Position numbers and translations under genes: made by a program
Origin: Campylobacterota bacterium
Lineage (GTDB): Bacteria > Campylobacterota > Campylobacteria > Campylobacterales > Sulfurimonadaceae
Length of the DNA: 64,000 bases
Reading direction: 5' to 3'
Assembly: GCA_040752835.1 (NCBI GenBank)
Contig: JBFMGG010000005.1
Coordinates: 1-64,000 of the forward strand
Notes under the pieces: model-generated
Databases searched by the model: none
The model's input: only the letters and a program-made list of their open reading frames with translations
What the model was told of the DNA's origin: nothing
In this document: piece after piece, positions 1-7,186 of the stretch
Position numbering within the stretch: the stretch's first letter is position 1
Layout: each line of letters begins with the position of its first letter

Positions 1-102
1 GAGGGGGAAACGCCCGGCCCCATTCCGAACCCGGAAGCTAAGACCCTCTTCGCTCATAATACTGCACCTTTCAGGTGTGGAAACGTAGGTCGCCGCCAGG
101 CC
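1..102 (+). rRNA. rrf: 5S ribosomal RNA, 3' part
   Basis: The first ~102 nt read as the 3' portion of a bacterial 5S rRNA: the conserved CCCATTCCGAACCCGGAAG segment (loop B/C region), then GGTGTGGAAACGTAGGTCGCCGCCAGG, whose end would pair with the missing 5' end. About 15 nt of the 5' end lie outside the window, so an rRNA operon on the + strand probably precedes it. The exact 3' end is estimated from the closing helix. Confidence 0.9.
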
Positions 103-464
103 GCAAGATTCTAACTCTAACTACAATAATCAATCACCTGATATTTCCCAAACACATCATTCACCTAGAAAACCTTTTTACGTCTCCACTCTTGGCGATC
201 ATATCCTTTCCTTGTCCAAACATCACAAATTTGTCACATTCTGTGTTACTTTTCTAAACATTTCTTTTTTTTCCTCCAAAGTCGACATTTTGACTTTCTA
301 TACCTCTTTTCCGGCCATAATGCAACGGCGGCACATGATTGCGGCCCTTTTTGACGATAAATATACTATTTAGAAAACTAATAAACCGTCATATTAGAAA
401 TATGATTAGTTTTATAAGAAAAAAATATAGTGTGATATTTTCGTGTTAAGTTTGGATTAATTTT
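103..464. other. AT-rich gene-free stretch downstream of 5S rRNA
   Basis: No credible gene is seen: the longest frame (75-257) overlaps the 5S rRNA and has no usable ribosome site. The stretch is much richer in A+T than its surroundings. The only clear structure is a bulged inverted repeat at 374-413. No classical GC-stem plus T-run terminator follows the 5S gene. The right end carries the promoter of the FadL-type gene. Confidence 0.6.
374..413. repeat. bulged inverted repeat (hairpin)
   Basis: AAAACTAAT (374-382) pairs with ATTAGTTTT (405-413), and inside it CATATT (390-395) pairs with AATATG (399-404) around a 3-nt loop. A 7-nt bulge lies on the left arm. All 15 pairs are AT-dominated, so the hairpin may act as a weak rRNA-operon terminator, a protein site, or nothing. 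Confidence 0.4.
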
Positions 465-505
465 GACACCCCTATAATGGTGTCAGGAGCGAGCCTTTAA
501 GGCTC
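465..505 (+). promoter_or_regulatory. promoter of the FadL-type gene with flanking palindrome and 5'-mRNA hairpin
   Basis: TATAAT at 473-478 is a perfect -10 box. It is framed by GACACC (465-470) and GGTGTC (479-484), a perfect 6-bp-arm inverted repeat with an 8-nt spacer, which would suit a dimeric repressor. The start of the predicted mRNA has GAGCC-TTTAA-GGCTC (491-505), a small hairpin that could protect the 5' end. TTGACA at 463-468 is too close to be the -35 box. Confidence 0.6.
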
Positions 506-531
506 TATCTATAACTTATCGAGGAGAATTG

Positions 532-1722
532 ATGAAACGTTCAATCAAACTTGCCGTAGCTGCTGCTGTGGCGCTTAGTGCTACATCCGCATTCGCGACA
601 AATGGTGACCACCTGATCGGTACCGGTGCTAAAGCACGCGGTATGGGGGGTGTCGGTATCGGTATGAGTCACGGTGCTGAATCGGCTCTGACCAACCCTG
701 CATTGATTTCGACAGTTAAAGGAACAGAAGTATCGTTCGGCGGTACGATTTTTATGCCGGATGTTGAATCGACAACAGGTGAAGGGTTCAAAAAAAGCAA
801 TGCTGACCTGAGTGTGATCCCTGAAGTATCTCTTGCCCAGAAAGTTTCGGAAAACTTTACTTGGGGTATCGGTATGTTCGGTACAGCCGGAATGGGTGTT
901 GATTATCGTTCACAGACTGGCGGTACATACAACAACTATAAAATGGTTACGAATCTCCAGCTGATGCAGTTTGCGGTTCCATTGGCGTATTCTGACAGCG
1001 GTGTATCGGTCGGTATCGCTCCGGTTCTCCAATACGGTTCATTGGATATCAACTATCGTACACCTGCAGGCGTTGACAGTACTACCCAGGGTGTCGCTCA
1101 GGATTTCGGTGCCGGTTACAACATCGGTTTGGCGTATGAAACAAACGGCTTGACGGTGGGTGTTTCGTACAAATCGGCAATCGATATGGTTTACGACGGA
1201 CAGCTTTCCAAAGCAACGGTACAATTCGGTATGAACGGCGGTGCAGGGCATGCCGACAACCTTGAGCAGCCTGCTGAAATCGGTGCGGGTCTTTCGTATA
1301 CGACGGCTGGGCATACGTTTGCCTTCGATTACAAAAGAATTAAATGGTCCGATGCAAAAGGGTATAAAACATTCGGCTGGGACGATCAGAATGTTTATAT
1401 GTTCGGTTACCAGTATGCGCAAGACAACTGGGCTCTCCGTGCCGGTTACAACTACGCGAAAAGCCCGATTAAAGAACAGTTCGGCACCGATGCTGCCGCT
1501 AAAAACATGTTCAACCTCCTCGGGTTCCCCGGTATTGTTGAAAAACACTATACTGTAGGTGGAAGCTACGCATTCACAAAAATGACATCACTCGATCTGG
1601 CGTATGTCTATGCGGATGAAAAACAAGATACGTTTGCAACGACAGGTATGACCGCTGACAACAAAACATCGACAAAACACAGTCAGCAGGGCATCAGCGC
1701 TCAGCTCAACTTCAACTTCTAA
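532..1722 (+). CDS. OmpP1/FadL-type outer-membrane transport protein
   Basis: This 396-residue protein has a signal peptide (MKRSIKLA...TSAFA) and the family's mature N-terminus: a TNGDHLIGTGAKARGMGG segment and an ALTNPALI motif. The rest is Gly/Tyr/Asn-rich, alternating beta-barrel sequence ending in aromatic residues (NFNF), as expected for an outer-membrane barrel. FadL-family proteins let hydrophobic molecules diffuse into the periplasm; the substrate here is unknown. ATG 532 is chosen because GAGGAG (521-526) sits 5 nt upstream; the in-frame TTG at 529 is too close. A GGGGG/CCCCC hairpin follows the stop. Confidence 0.88.
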   Translation: MKRSIKLAVAAAVALSATSAFATNGDHLIGTGAKARGMGGVGIGMSHGAESALTNPALISTVKGTEVSFGGTIFMPDVESTTGEGFKKSNADLSVIPEVSLAQKVSENFTWGIGMFGTAGMGVDYRSQTGGTYNNYKMVTNLQLMQFAVPLAYSDSGVSVGIAPVLQYGSLDINYRTPAGVDSTTQGVAQDFGAGYNIGLAYETNGLTVGVSYKSAIDMVYDGQLSKATVQFGMNGGAGHADNLEQPAEIGAGLSYTTAGHTFAFDYKRIKWSDAKGYKTFGWDDQNVYMFGYQYAQDNWALRAGYNYAKSPIKEQFGTDAAAKNMFNLLGFPGIVEKHYTVGGSYAFTKMTSLDLAYVYADEKQDTFATTGMTADNKTSTKHSQQGISAQLNFNF

Positions 1723-1737
1723 TCGAAGTATCCGTTT

Positions 1738-1751
1738 CCCCCATCCGGGGG
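1738..1751 (+). terminator. hairpin after the FadL-type gene
   Basis: CCCCC (1738-1742), loop ATCC, GGGGG (1747-1751), starting 16 nt after the stop codon. It lacks a downstream T-run, so it is a weak or partial terminator at most. Confidence 0.4.
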
Positions 1752-1900
1752 ATTCACAATCCATTCACCTTTCCATACGATAATTAGAGTCCAAAACGTT
1801 GAATTGTCATTATCGTTTTTTGATGGCTTTGTGATACAATATCCCCCTTTAATCCGAGGATTATCACAACGACGAAAGCGATGTTACGAAGGAGAAAACG

Positions 1901-2851
1901 ATGCTTAACAAACTTTTGATGGGTGCTGCGGCACTTTCACTGGCCGCTTCGATGGCTTTTGGTGCCCAGGGGGCCAAATTCTATGTCGGTGACGGCGATA
2001 AAGAAAAAGCGTACATGGATATGGTCAACAACAAAATCAGCACAATCGGTTTTGTTCTTTCCGATCCGCATGAGCGCATCAACGATGCGTACAAAACCAA
2101 ATACGGTGGGACGAACCTCGATAACCTCGGCTTCTTTTCGGTCATGAAAGACGCCGATGTCGGGCCGCTTCTGCTGAAAGAGCCTTCACTCGGCGGGTTT
2201 AGTCCTTTCAACCTGCACGTGTACAAAAAACAGGGCGAAAACAAAACGTACGTCGGGCACGTAACGCCTGAGACGATGCTTGATATCACCGGTGTCAAAG
2301 ATGCAGACGTTCGTGCGAAATTCATCGCAACGTTCCCCGCACTTGATGCGATGATCGAAAAAGAGATCGGAAGCAAAGTGCAGTACACCGAGTACAGCGC
2401 GCTTCCGGCAAAGCCGATGATGACGTTCGAACTGCCGATCGAGCGCGGAGCAAGCCTGGAAACGGCGATCGCCGATTTCCAGGGGAAATTCGAAGAGACG
2501 TTTGAAGGAAACCAGTACATCATCGCGGGCTACAAAGACATCAAAGCTTCAATGACCGACGCGAACATCGAGTTCGGCCGTTTCGATGCGTACTGGGTTT
2601 ACTCGCTGTGCCATTTTAAATTCTCCGAGGGGATTTTCAATCAGGGACGTCCCGATGCGGGTGCGTTTGCACCGTGTTCGATGTACATGTACATCGAAAA
2701 AGGATCCAACAAAATCATGATCGGTATGCCGCGTCTGGCTACATGGACCGCGGTGATGGGGATCAAAGATCAGAAAATGGTTGACTCGATCAACGCGCTT
2801 GATGTCGAAATTACGAAAATCATGAAAGAACTCGGAGCGAAAGAGCTATGA
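1901..2851 (+). CDS. exported protein with two DUF302-like repeats
   Basis: A 316-residue protein with a signal peptide (MLNKLLMGAAALSLAASMAFGAQ). Two similar halves each carry a DUF302-like core: around residues 70-125 (LGFFSVMKDADVGPLLL ... FNLHVYKK) and 225-300 (YSLCHFKFSEGIFN ... PCSMYMYIEKG ... IMIGMPR). The function of DUF302 proteins is unsettled. AAGGAG lies upstream of ATG 1901. The stop overlaps the next start by 4 nt, so the two are translationally coupled. Position after a FadL-type porin suggests a periplasmic role in handling the imported hydrophobic compound, but that is inference. Confidence 0.7.
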   Translation: MLNKLLMGAAALSLAASMAFGAQGAKFYVGDGDKEKAYMDMVNNKISTIGFVLSDPHERINDAYKTKYGGTNLDNLGFFSVMKDADVGPLLLKEPSLGGFSPFNLHVYKKQGENKTYVGHVTPETMLDITGVKDADVRAKFIATFPALDAMIEKEIGSKVQYTEYSALPAKPMMTFELPIERGASLETAIADFQGKFEETFEGNQYIIAGYKDIKASMTDANIEFGRFDAYWVYSLCHFKFSEGIFNQGRPDAGAFAPCSMYMYIEKGSNKIMIGMPRLATWTAVMGIKDQKMVDSINALDVEITKIMKELGAKEL

Positions 2852-3681
2852 AAAAATTCCTCTCTTTGATTTCAGCGGCTTTGGTCGTTGCGTTTTCGGG
2901 ATGTGCCGGAATTTCCCCTTCTTCGGAAGGGAATGCCCCGGCAGAAAAAGAGGTTGCGGCGTATAAAATCGCGCCTTACGCATCGGTAGAGGATGCGACG
3001 GCCAAACTCGCATCCGCAGGATTTGAAGTGGTCGGAACGAGCAAGGCCGATGCCGGAACGACGGTGTTGTTTACCAATGCCCAGATGAAAGCTTCCGCCG
3101 ACAAAGCAACCCGCGGGCTTGCAGCGGTCGGGCGCCTGCTGGTGGATGACGAGCGCAAGCAGATCAGCATCGCCAACCCGGTCTATTTCGGCAAAGCATT
3201 TATGCAAAAAGAGTACACTCACGCCGCTGCCGCCGCGAATCTTGGCGCTTTGGAAAAAGCGTTCGGACCGCTGAAAGATTCTGCCGACAAATGGGAATTC
3301 GCCAAACTCGCGGGATACAATTTCATGATCGGGATGCCTTATTATGAAGACATGATGATTGTGGGCGAAGGTTCAACGGCCGATCTCGTCGCCAAAGCGA
3401 AAAATGCCAAAGGGACAACGGCCGTAGTGAAACTTTCGGATGACCGTTACGTCGCGTTTGTCGACATGGATCGCCGCACCAAAGGGTTTGTCAAAAAGAT
3501 CGGGACCCAGAACGGTCAATTGCTTCCGTGGGCGGTATTGATCGAAGACGGTAAAGCCAAAGCGCTCAGCGCGAAATATTTCATCGCGATCAGCTATCCG
3601 CTGCTGACGATGACCGAGTTTATGACGATTGCGACCGTTCCCGGCGCGATCGAAAACGATCTCAAGAAGATCTTCAAATAA
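2848..3681 (+). CDS. exported lipoprotein, function unknown
   Basis: 277 residues. The N-terminus MKKFLSLISAALVVAFSGCAG looks like a lipoprotein signal with a lipobox-type FSGC, so the mature protein is probably membrane-anchored in the periplasm. The C-terminal half includes a NFMIGMPYYEDMMIVG segment that resembles the IMIGMPR region of the upstream protein, so the two may share a fold. It overlaps the upstream gene by ATGA. No catalytic motif is recognised. Confidence 0.7.
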   Translation: MKKFLSLISAALVVAFSGCAGISPSSEGNAPAEKEVAAYKIAPYASVEDATAKLASAGFEVVGTSKADAGTTVLFTNAQMKASADKATRGLAAVGRLLVDDERKQISIANPVYFGKAFMQKEYTHAAAAANLGALEKAFGPLKDSADKWEFAKLAGYNFMIGMPYYEDMMIVGEGSTADLVAKAKNAKGTTAVVKLSDDRYVAFVDMDRRTKGFVKKIGTQNGQLLPWAVLIEDGKAKALSAKYFIAISYPLLTMTEFMTIATVPGAIENDLKKIFK

Positions 3682-3747
3682 CCATCAGGCGGCAGGGGCA
3701 TGTTTGTCCCGTGCGGCCCTCCGCATCTCTCACGATGCAGGAGAAAC

Positions 3748-4788
3748 TCACACTCTAAACTTCACCGCTTTTAGCATGTTTTCCACTATCTCCCGATAAT
3801 GCCCTTTTAACGTATCGTTTCCCAAGGCGACGGGCGGTTCCCCGTTATCCGATCCTTCGCGAATCTCCATATTGAGCGGAATCTGTCCGAGCAAAGGGAC
3901 GTTGTAACGCTGTGACAGACGCTCGCCGCCGCCCGTACCGAAGATGTCATAGCGTGTCCCCGTATCGGGGGCGATGAAATAGCTCATGTTCTCGACCAGC
4001 CCGCCGATGGGGACGTGGATGTCCTGGAACATCCGTATGGCGCGGCTGACGTCGTCGCTGGCGACGAGCTGAGGCGTCGTGACGATAACACCGGCCGTAA
4101 TCGGAAGCTCCTGGGCCATGGTCAGCTGGATGTCTCCTGTTCCGGGAGGCATATCGATGACGAGGAAATCAAGTTCTCCCCATGCGACGTCTTCGAGAAA
4201 CTGGATGAGTGCCGAGACGGCAACGGACGAACGCCAGACCAGCGGAGTGTCCGAGGTAGGGGTTGTGAGGGCGACGCTCATGATTTTAAGGCCGTAATTT
4301 TCGCTCGGGACGATTTTATTGTCGTCGTTCCAGCGGATTTTTTCCAGATCGGTGTTGGTCAGGCGGGGAACGTTGGGGCCGTACACGTCGGCATCGAGAA
4401 TACCTACTTTAAACCCTTTCTGGGCAAGCGCGATGGCGAGGTTGACGCAGACGGTGCTTTTTCCGACTCCTCCCTTGCCGCTGGTAACCGCGATGACGTT
4501 GGCCGCATAGGGGGCACGGTTGTTGGGCGTGGCGCTGTTGCCGTAGTGGATGTCTTTTTGCGCAGTACTTTTTTTGGTGATGTCAAGCGTTTGGAAACGA
4601 TCGCCGAACGCCGCCTCGATCGCCGCTTTGACGGTGAGGTAGGAATCGTCGCTTACCGTTAAAAGCTCGATGTTTGCGCGGTCGTCCGTGACTTTTACTT
4701 GCGAGATCAGTTTGAGCTCTCCGAGGGTGCGCGAAAGACCGGGATAGGGGAGGGCGTGGAGTGCTGATTCGAGTTCTTTAGTGTTCAT
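3748..4788 (-). CDS. mrp: Mrp/NBP35-type ATPase (iron-sulfur carrier), CxxC missing
   Basis: 346 residues: an N-terminal MIP18/DUF59-like domain (~1-80), then a ParA/MinD-fold ATPase with deviant Walker [18 protein letters not shown], and DMPPGTGD. The family loads or carries [4Fe-4S] clusters and normally has a CxxC after the ENMS motif (as in E. coli Mrp). Here that site reads [12 protein letters not shown], so both cysteines are absent. ATG 4788 (MNTKELE) is preferred over the longer frame because GGGGGA lies just upstream and the DUF59 domain begins there. It overlaps the upstream gene by 11 nt. Confidence 0.88.
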   Translation of the reverse strand: MNTKELESALHALPYPGLSRTLGELKLISQVKVTDDRANIELLTVSDDSYLTVKAAIEAAFGDRFQTLDITKKSTAQKDIHYGNSATPNNRAPYAANVIAVTSGKGGVGKSTVCVNLAIALAQKGFKVGILDADVYGPNVPRLTNTDLEKIRWNDDNKIVPSENYGLKIMSVALTTPTSDTPLVWRSSVAVSALIQFLEDVAWGELDFLVIDMPPGTGDIQLTMAQELPITAGVIVTTPQLVASDDVSRAIRMFQDIHVPIGGLVENMSYFIAPDTGTRYDIFGTGGGERLSQRYNVPLLGQIPLNMEIREGSDNGEPPVALGNDTLKGHYREIVENMLKAVKFRV

Positions 4789-5149
4789 ACGGATTCCCCC
4801 GTACTTCACGGGCCAGCAGCGATTTGCTCCCTGCGGCTTTTTGGGCGAGTTTCGCAAGTGCCGCGCGGGCCCCGGGATAATCGAGGCTGAGGCGGTGGCA
4901 CTCTGCGATCCGTTCGTCGATCAGGCGGTTCATCGATGCGATGACCTCCGGGATTTTGCCGTTTTCGTCGGCTTTGTTCAAAAGTTCTTTGATCAGCATT
5001 TCCCGTGAGTGCATCTGCATCGGGAGGCCGATTTCACGCCCGAGTGCCATAAAGTCGGCGGCACTCAGGTATAAGCCGGAAAAAAACGTGTTGAGAAAAT
5101 GGTTTTCGATCGAAAAATATTTGCTTTGCTGTTCGTGGTGCTGTCTCAC
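4778..5149 (-). CDS. conserved hypothetical protein (123 aa)
   Basis: A 123-residue, mostly helical, charged cytosolic protein starting [17 protein letters not shown]. No signal peptide, membrane segment or recognised domain. It sits between an LRV-repeat gene and mrp, overlapping the first by 4 nt and the second by 11 nt, so all three are one transcript. The coupling to mrp hints at a role near Fe-S assembly, but nothing in the sequence shows it. Confidence 0.65.
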   Translation of the reverse strand: MRQHHEQQSKYFSIENHFLNTFFSGLYLSAADFMALGREIGLPMQMHSREMLIKELLNKADENGKIPEVIASMNRLIDERIAECHRLSLDYPGARAALAKLAQKAAGSKSLLAREVRGNPYEH

Positions 5150-5751
5150 GCGCGTCCTCCGAGATTGACTTCGGCCGCTTTGGCGACATCGGGATCGGCG
5201 TCGTTGAGCAGCAGGGAAACCACCTCTTTGGAAGCACCGCGGTTTTCGGCGAGTCGCATCCGTACCATTTTATCGTTGTCATCCGCGAGGACTTTGAGGA
5301 GCTTTGCCGGAGTGTTCGGGTTGCCGGAGAGGCCGTCACGGACGATCTTCTCGTCACTGAAGAATTTTTCAAGCACTTCCGCGGGCGTCGAGGGGTTGGT
5401 TGCAACCAGGGCGCGGACGAGGTTGATGGGGTCGTTTGCAAGGTGACGAAGCACTTCAACCGGAGTATGGGGGTTTTTGGCTACGGCCCAGCGTGCTCCC
5501 ATATCGACGGGGTTGGAAGCAATGTCGATCAGCAGTTCGACCATGAGCGGGCTGTATTCTTTGTCGCGCTCGTAGACCGAGGTACGCAGCGATAGGTTCA
5601 TGGCGACCTGCCCGACGATCTCTTTGTGGGTTTTGAAGGCGTCATAGATTTGGGCGACCTGCTCGATGGGGAGCGTTTTGTCTTCCAAAAATTCTATCAG
5701 TCTGGCGGTATCGGATGCTGCAATGGCAGCGGATACGGTGAGTTCGCTCAT
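5146..5751 (-). CDS. leucine-rich repeat variant (LRV) protein
   Basis: 201 residues. From about residue 75 there are at least four ~24-residue repeats of the type NPxTPxEVLxxLAxDxxxxVR (NPHTPVEVLRHLANDP, NPSTPAEVLEKFFSDE, NPNTPAKLLKVLADDN), typical of LRV solenoids. The Azotobacter prototype has a Cys-rich [4Fe-4S] domain; this protein has no cysteine, so it is probably a pure protein-binding scaffold. ATG 5751 is chosen for its GGAAAGAGA ribosome site. Confidence 0.75.
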   Translation of the reverse strand: MSELTVSAAIAASDTARLIEFLEDKTLPIEQVAQIYDAFKTHKEIVGQVAMNLSLRTSVYERDKEYSPLMVELLIDIASNPVDMGARWAVAKNPHTPVEVLRHLANDPINLVRALVATNPSTPAEVLEKFFSDEKIVRDGLSGNPNTPAKLLKVLADDNDKMVRMRLAENRGASKEVVSLLLNDADPDVAKAAEVNLGGRA

Positions 5752-6058
5752 TCTCTTTCCTTGAAAATAACAAATGTCTAAAAAGTTAATCGCCATACTA
5801 TCAAAAAGTGATTAAATGGCAAGTATTAATATAACAGCGTAAGAGAAAAAACAGATAGGCGGTGTATAAGAAAACGTAAAAAAACACTCAGTCATCGGAT
5901 GTCTCAAAAATGTGATAACTATGTAACATATTGTAATAGGAGTGTGCGGGAAAACGGGCAATTTAACAGTAATTAAGAGTCCCAAACCTATAATGGAGGC
6001 GGTAATTCCGTAATTAATCACACCGCTTGAGTGTGCAGACTAAAAACAAGGAGCACGG
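5752..6058. other. divergent intergenic region between LRV gene and rhodanese operon
   Basis: 307 nt without a credible gene; an antisense frame at 5812-6021 has no ribosome site and covers the promoter. It contains TGTAACATATTGTAATA (5922-5938), the rhodanese-operon promoter (5963-5994), and a leader with a small CACAC/GTGTG hairpin (6019-6035) before AAGGAG and ATG 6059. Confidence 0.6.
5963..5994 (+). promoter_or_regulatory. promoter of the rhodanese/molybdo-enzyme operon
   Basis: TATAAT at 5989-5994, with TTAAC at 5963-5967 exactly 26 nt upstream of the -10 start and an imperfect second half (TTAAG, 5973-5977). This matches, imperfectly, the layout of the promoters at 25976, 30411, 35603 and 44170. 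Confidence 0.55.
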
Positions 6059-7177
6059 ATGAACAGATTGCTAAAAACACTGTGTGTTGCGGCATCACTG
6101 TCGGCAGCGGCTGCGATGGCGGCTGATGGATATGCTAACAAAAATATCCTGATTTCTGCCGAAGAAGCGGTCAAGCTGATCGGTAATCCAAAAGTGATGT
6201 TCGTATCGGGTGATAACGAAGATATTTATAAACTCGGTCACATTAAAGGTTCGGTTGAGATGTACGCTCACCACCTTCACCACTCAGAAATTGACGGAGA
6301 GATGCACTGCGCGCCGTTGTACCGCTGTGTCGACGATGCCGAAAAATACATCGGCAGCAAAGGGATCAGCAACGATATGACGATTATCGCGTACGACGAC
6401 TTCAAAGGTCCGAATGCCACCGGCGTTTATTCGTTCTTTGACAGCTTCGGCCATAAAAACGTGAAAGTGCTTAACGGCGGACGTGCGGCAATGATGGCGA
6501 TCGATCCGGCTCAAAAAGAGTACGATGCACTGAACAAAGACCTCAAAGCGGCCAAAAAAGCCGAAAAAGAGGCCAAAGAGGCGCTGAAAAAAGAGGGTGC
6601 CGATAAAGCGGCGCTTGAAGCGGCGCTGAAAAAAGCATCCGAAGAGGCCAAAGCGCTGAGCGCGAAAATGGCGGAAGTCGAAAAACGTCTTCTCGTCGTC
6701 AAAGGGGATGAAGTCGTCAAACCCAAAAAATACAAAATCGATCCCAAAAAGATCAAATGGAGCGTCATCGCGGGTAAAGAAGAAGTCAAACACGCGATGG
6801 AAGACATCCTCAAAAACGGCAAAAATTCCAAATACGTTATCATCGATTCACGCGGGATGAGCGAAATCATGGGTGAGCGCAAAATGGATAACGTCGCCCG
6901 CGGCGGACACGTTCCGGGTGCAACGTTCATCGAGTGGAGCCAGATTTCCGATGCCGACAAAAAACTCTCTTTCCGTTCTGCGGCAGAGCTTCAGGCAGTG
7001 TACGACAAGTACGGCATTACCAAAGACAAAACGATCTATGCGTATTGTCACGTAGGTGCCGGACGCAGCTCCGAGCACATTACGGCGCTTCAGCTCCTCG
7101 GCTATAAAAACGTCAAAGTCTTCACCGGAAGCTGGGACGTTTGGGGCAACGACATGAACCTTCCGATTAAACGATAA
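6059..7177 (+). CDS. exported tandem-rhodanese sulfurtransferase with coiled-coil insert
   Basis: 372 residues with a signal peptide (cleavage near AMAADG). Two rhodanese domains: the first (~30-150) has Asp/Phe where the catalytic Cys should be (IIAYDDFKG) and is probably inactive; the second (~245-372) has the active loop CHVGAGRSS. Between them lies a Lys/Glu/Ala-rich, likely coiled-coil linker (~153-220). Rhodaneses move sulfane sulfur between thiols. The stop is 9 nt before the molybdo-enzyme ATG, so it is the first gene of that operon and could deliver or accept the sulfur substrate in the periplasm (inference). Confidence 0.85.
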   Translation: MNRLLKTLCVAASLSAAAAMAADGYANKNILISAEEAVKLIGNPKVMFVSGDNEDIYKLGHIKGSVEMYAHHLHHSEIDGEMHCAPLYRCVDDAEKYIGSKGISNDMTIIAYDDFKGPNATGVYSFFDSFGHKNVKVLNGGRAAMMAIDPAQKEYDALNKDLKAAKKAEKEAKEALKKEGADKAALEAALKKASEEAKALSAKMAEVEKRLLVVKGDEVVKPKKYKIDPKKIKWSVIAGKEEVKHAMEDILKNGKNSKYVIIDSRGMSEIMGERKMDNVARGGHVPGATFIEWSQISDADKKLSFRSAAELQAVYDKYGITKDKTIYAYCHVGAGRSSEHITALQLLGYKNVKVFTGSWDVWGNDMNLPIKR

Positions 7178-7186
7178 GGCAGAACT

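Noticed and set aside
75-257. 60-aa open frame after the 5S rRNA
   Set aside because: Overlaps the rRNA, has no ribosome site, and its sequence is AT-driven with no protein-like pattern.
463-468. TTGACA as -35 box of the FadL-type gene
   Set aside because: Only 4 nt before the TATAAT box, so it cannot be a -35 element; it overlaps the GACACC arm.
5812-6021. 69-aa hydrophobic frame on the minus strand
   Set aside because: Covers the rhodanese-operon promoter, has no ribosome site; hydrophobicity comes from AT-rich sequence.
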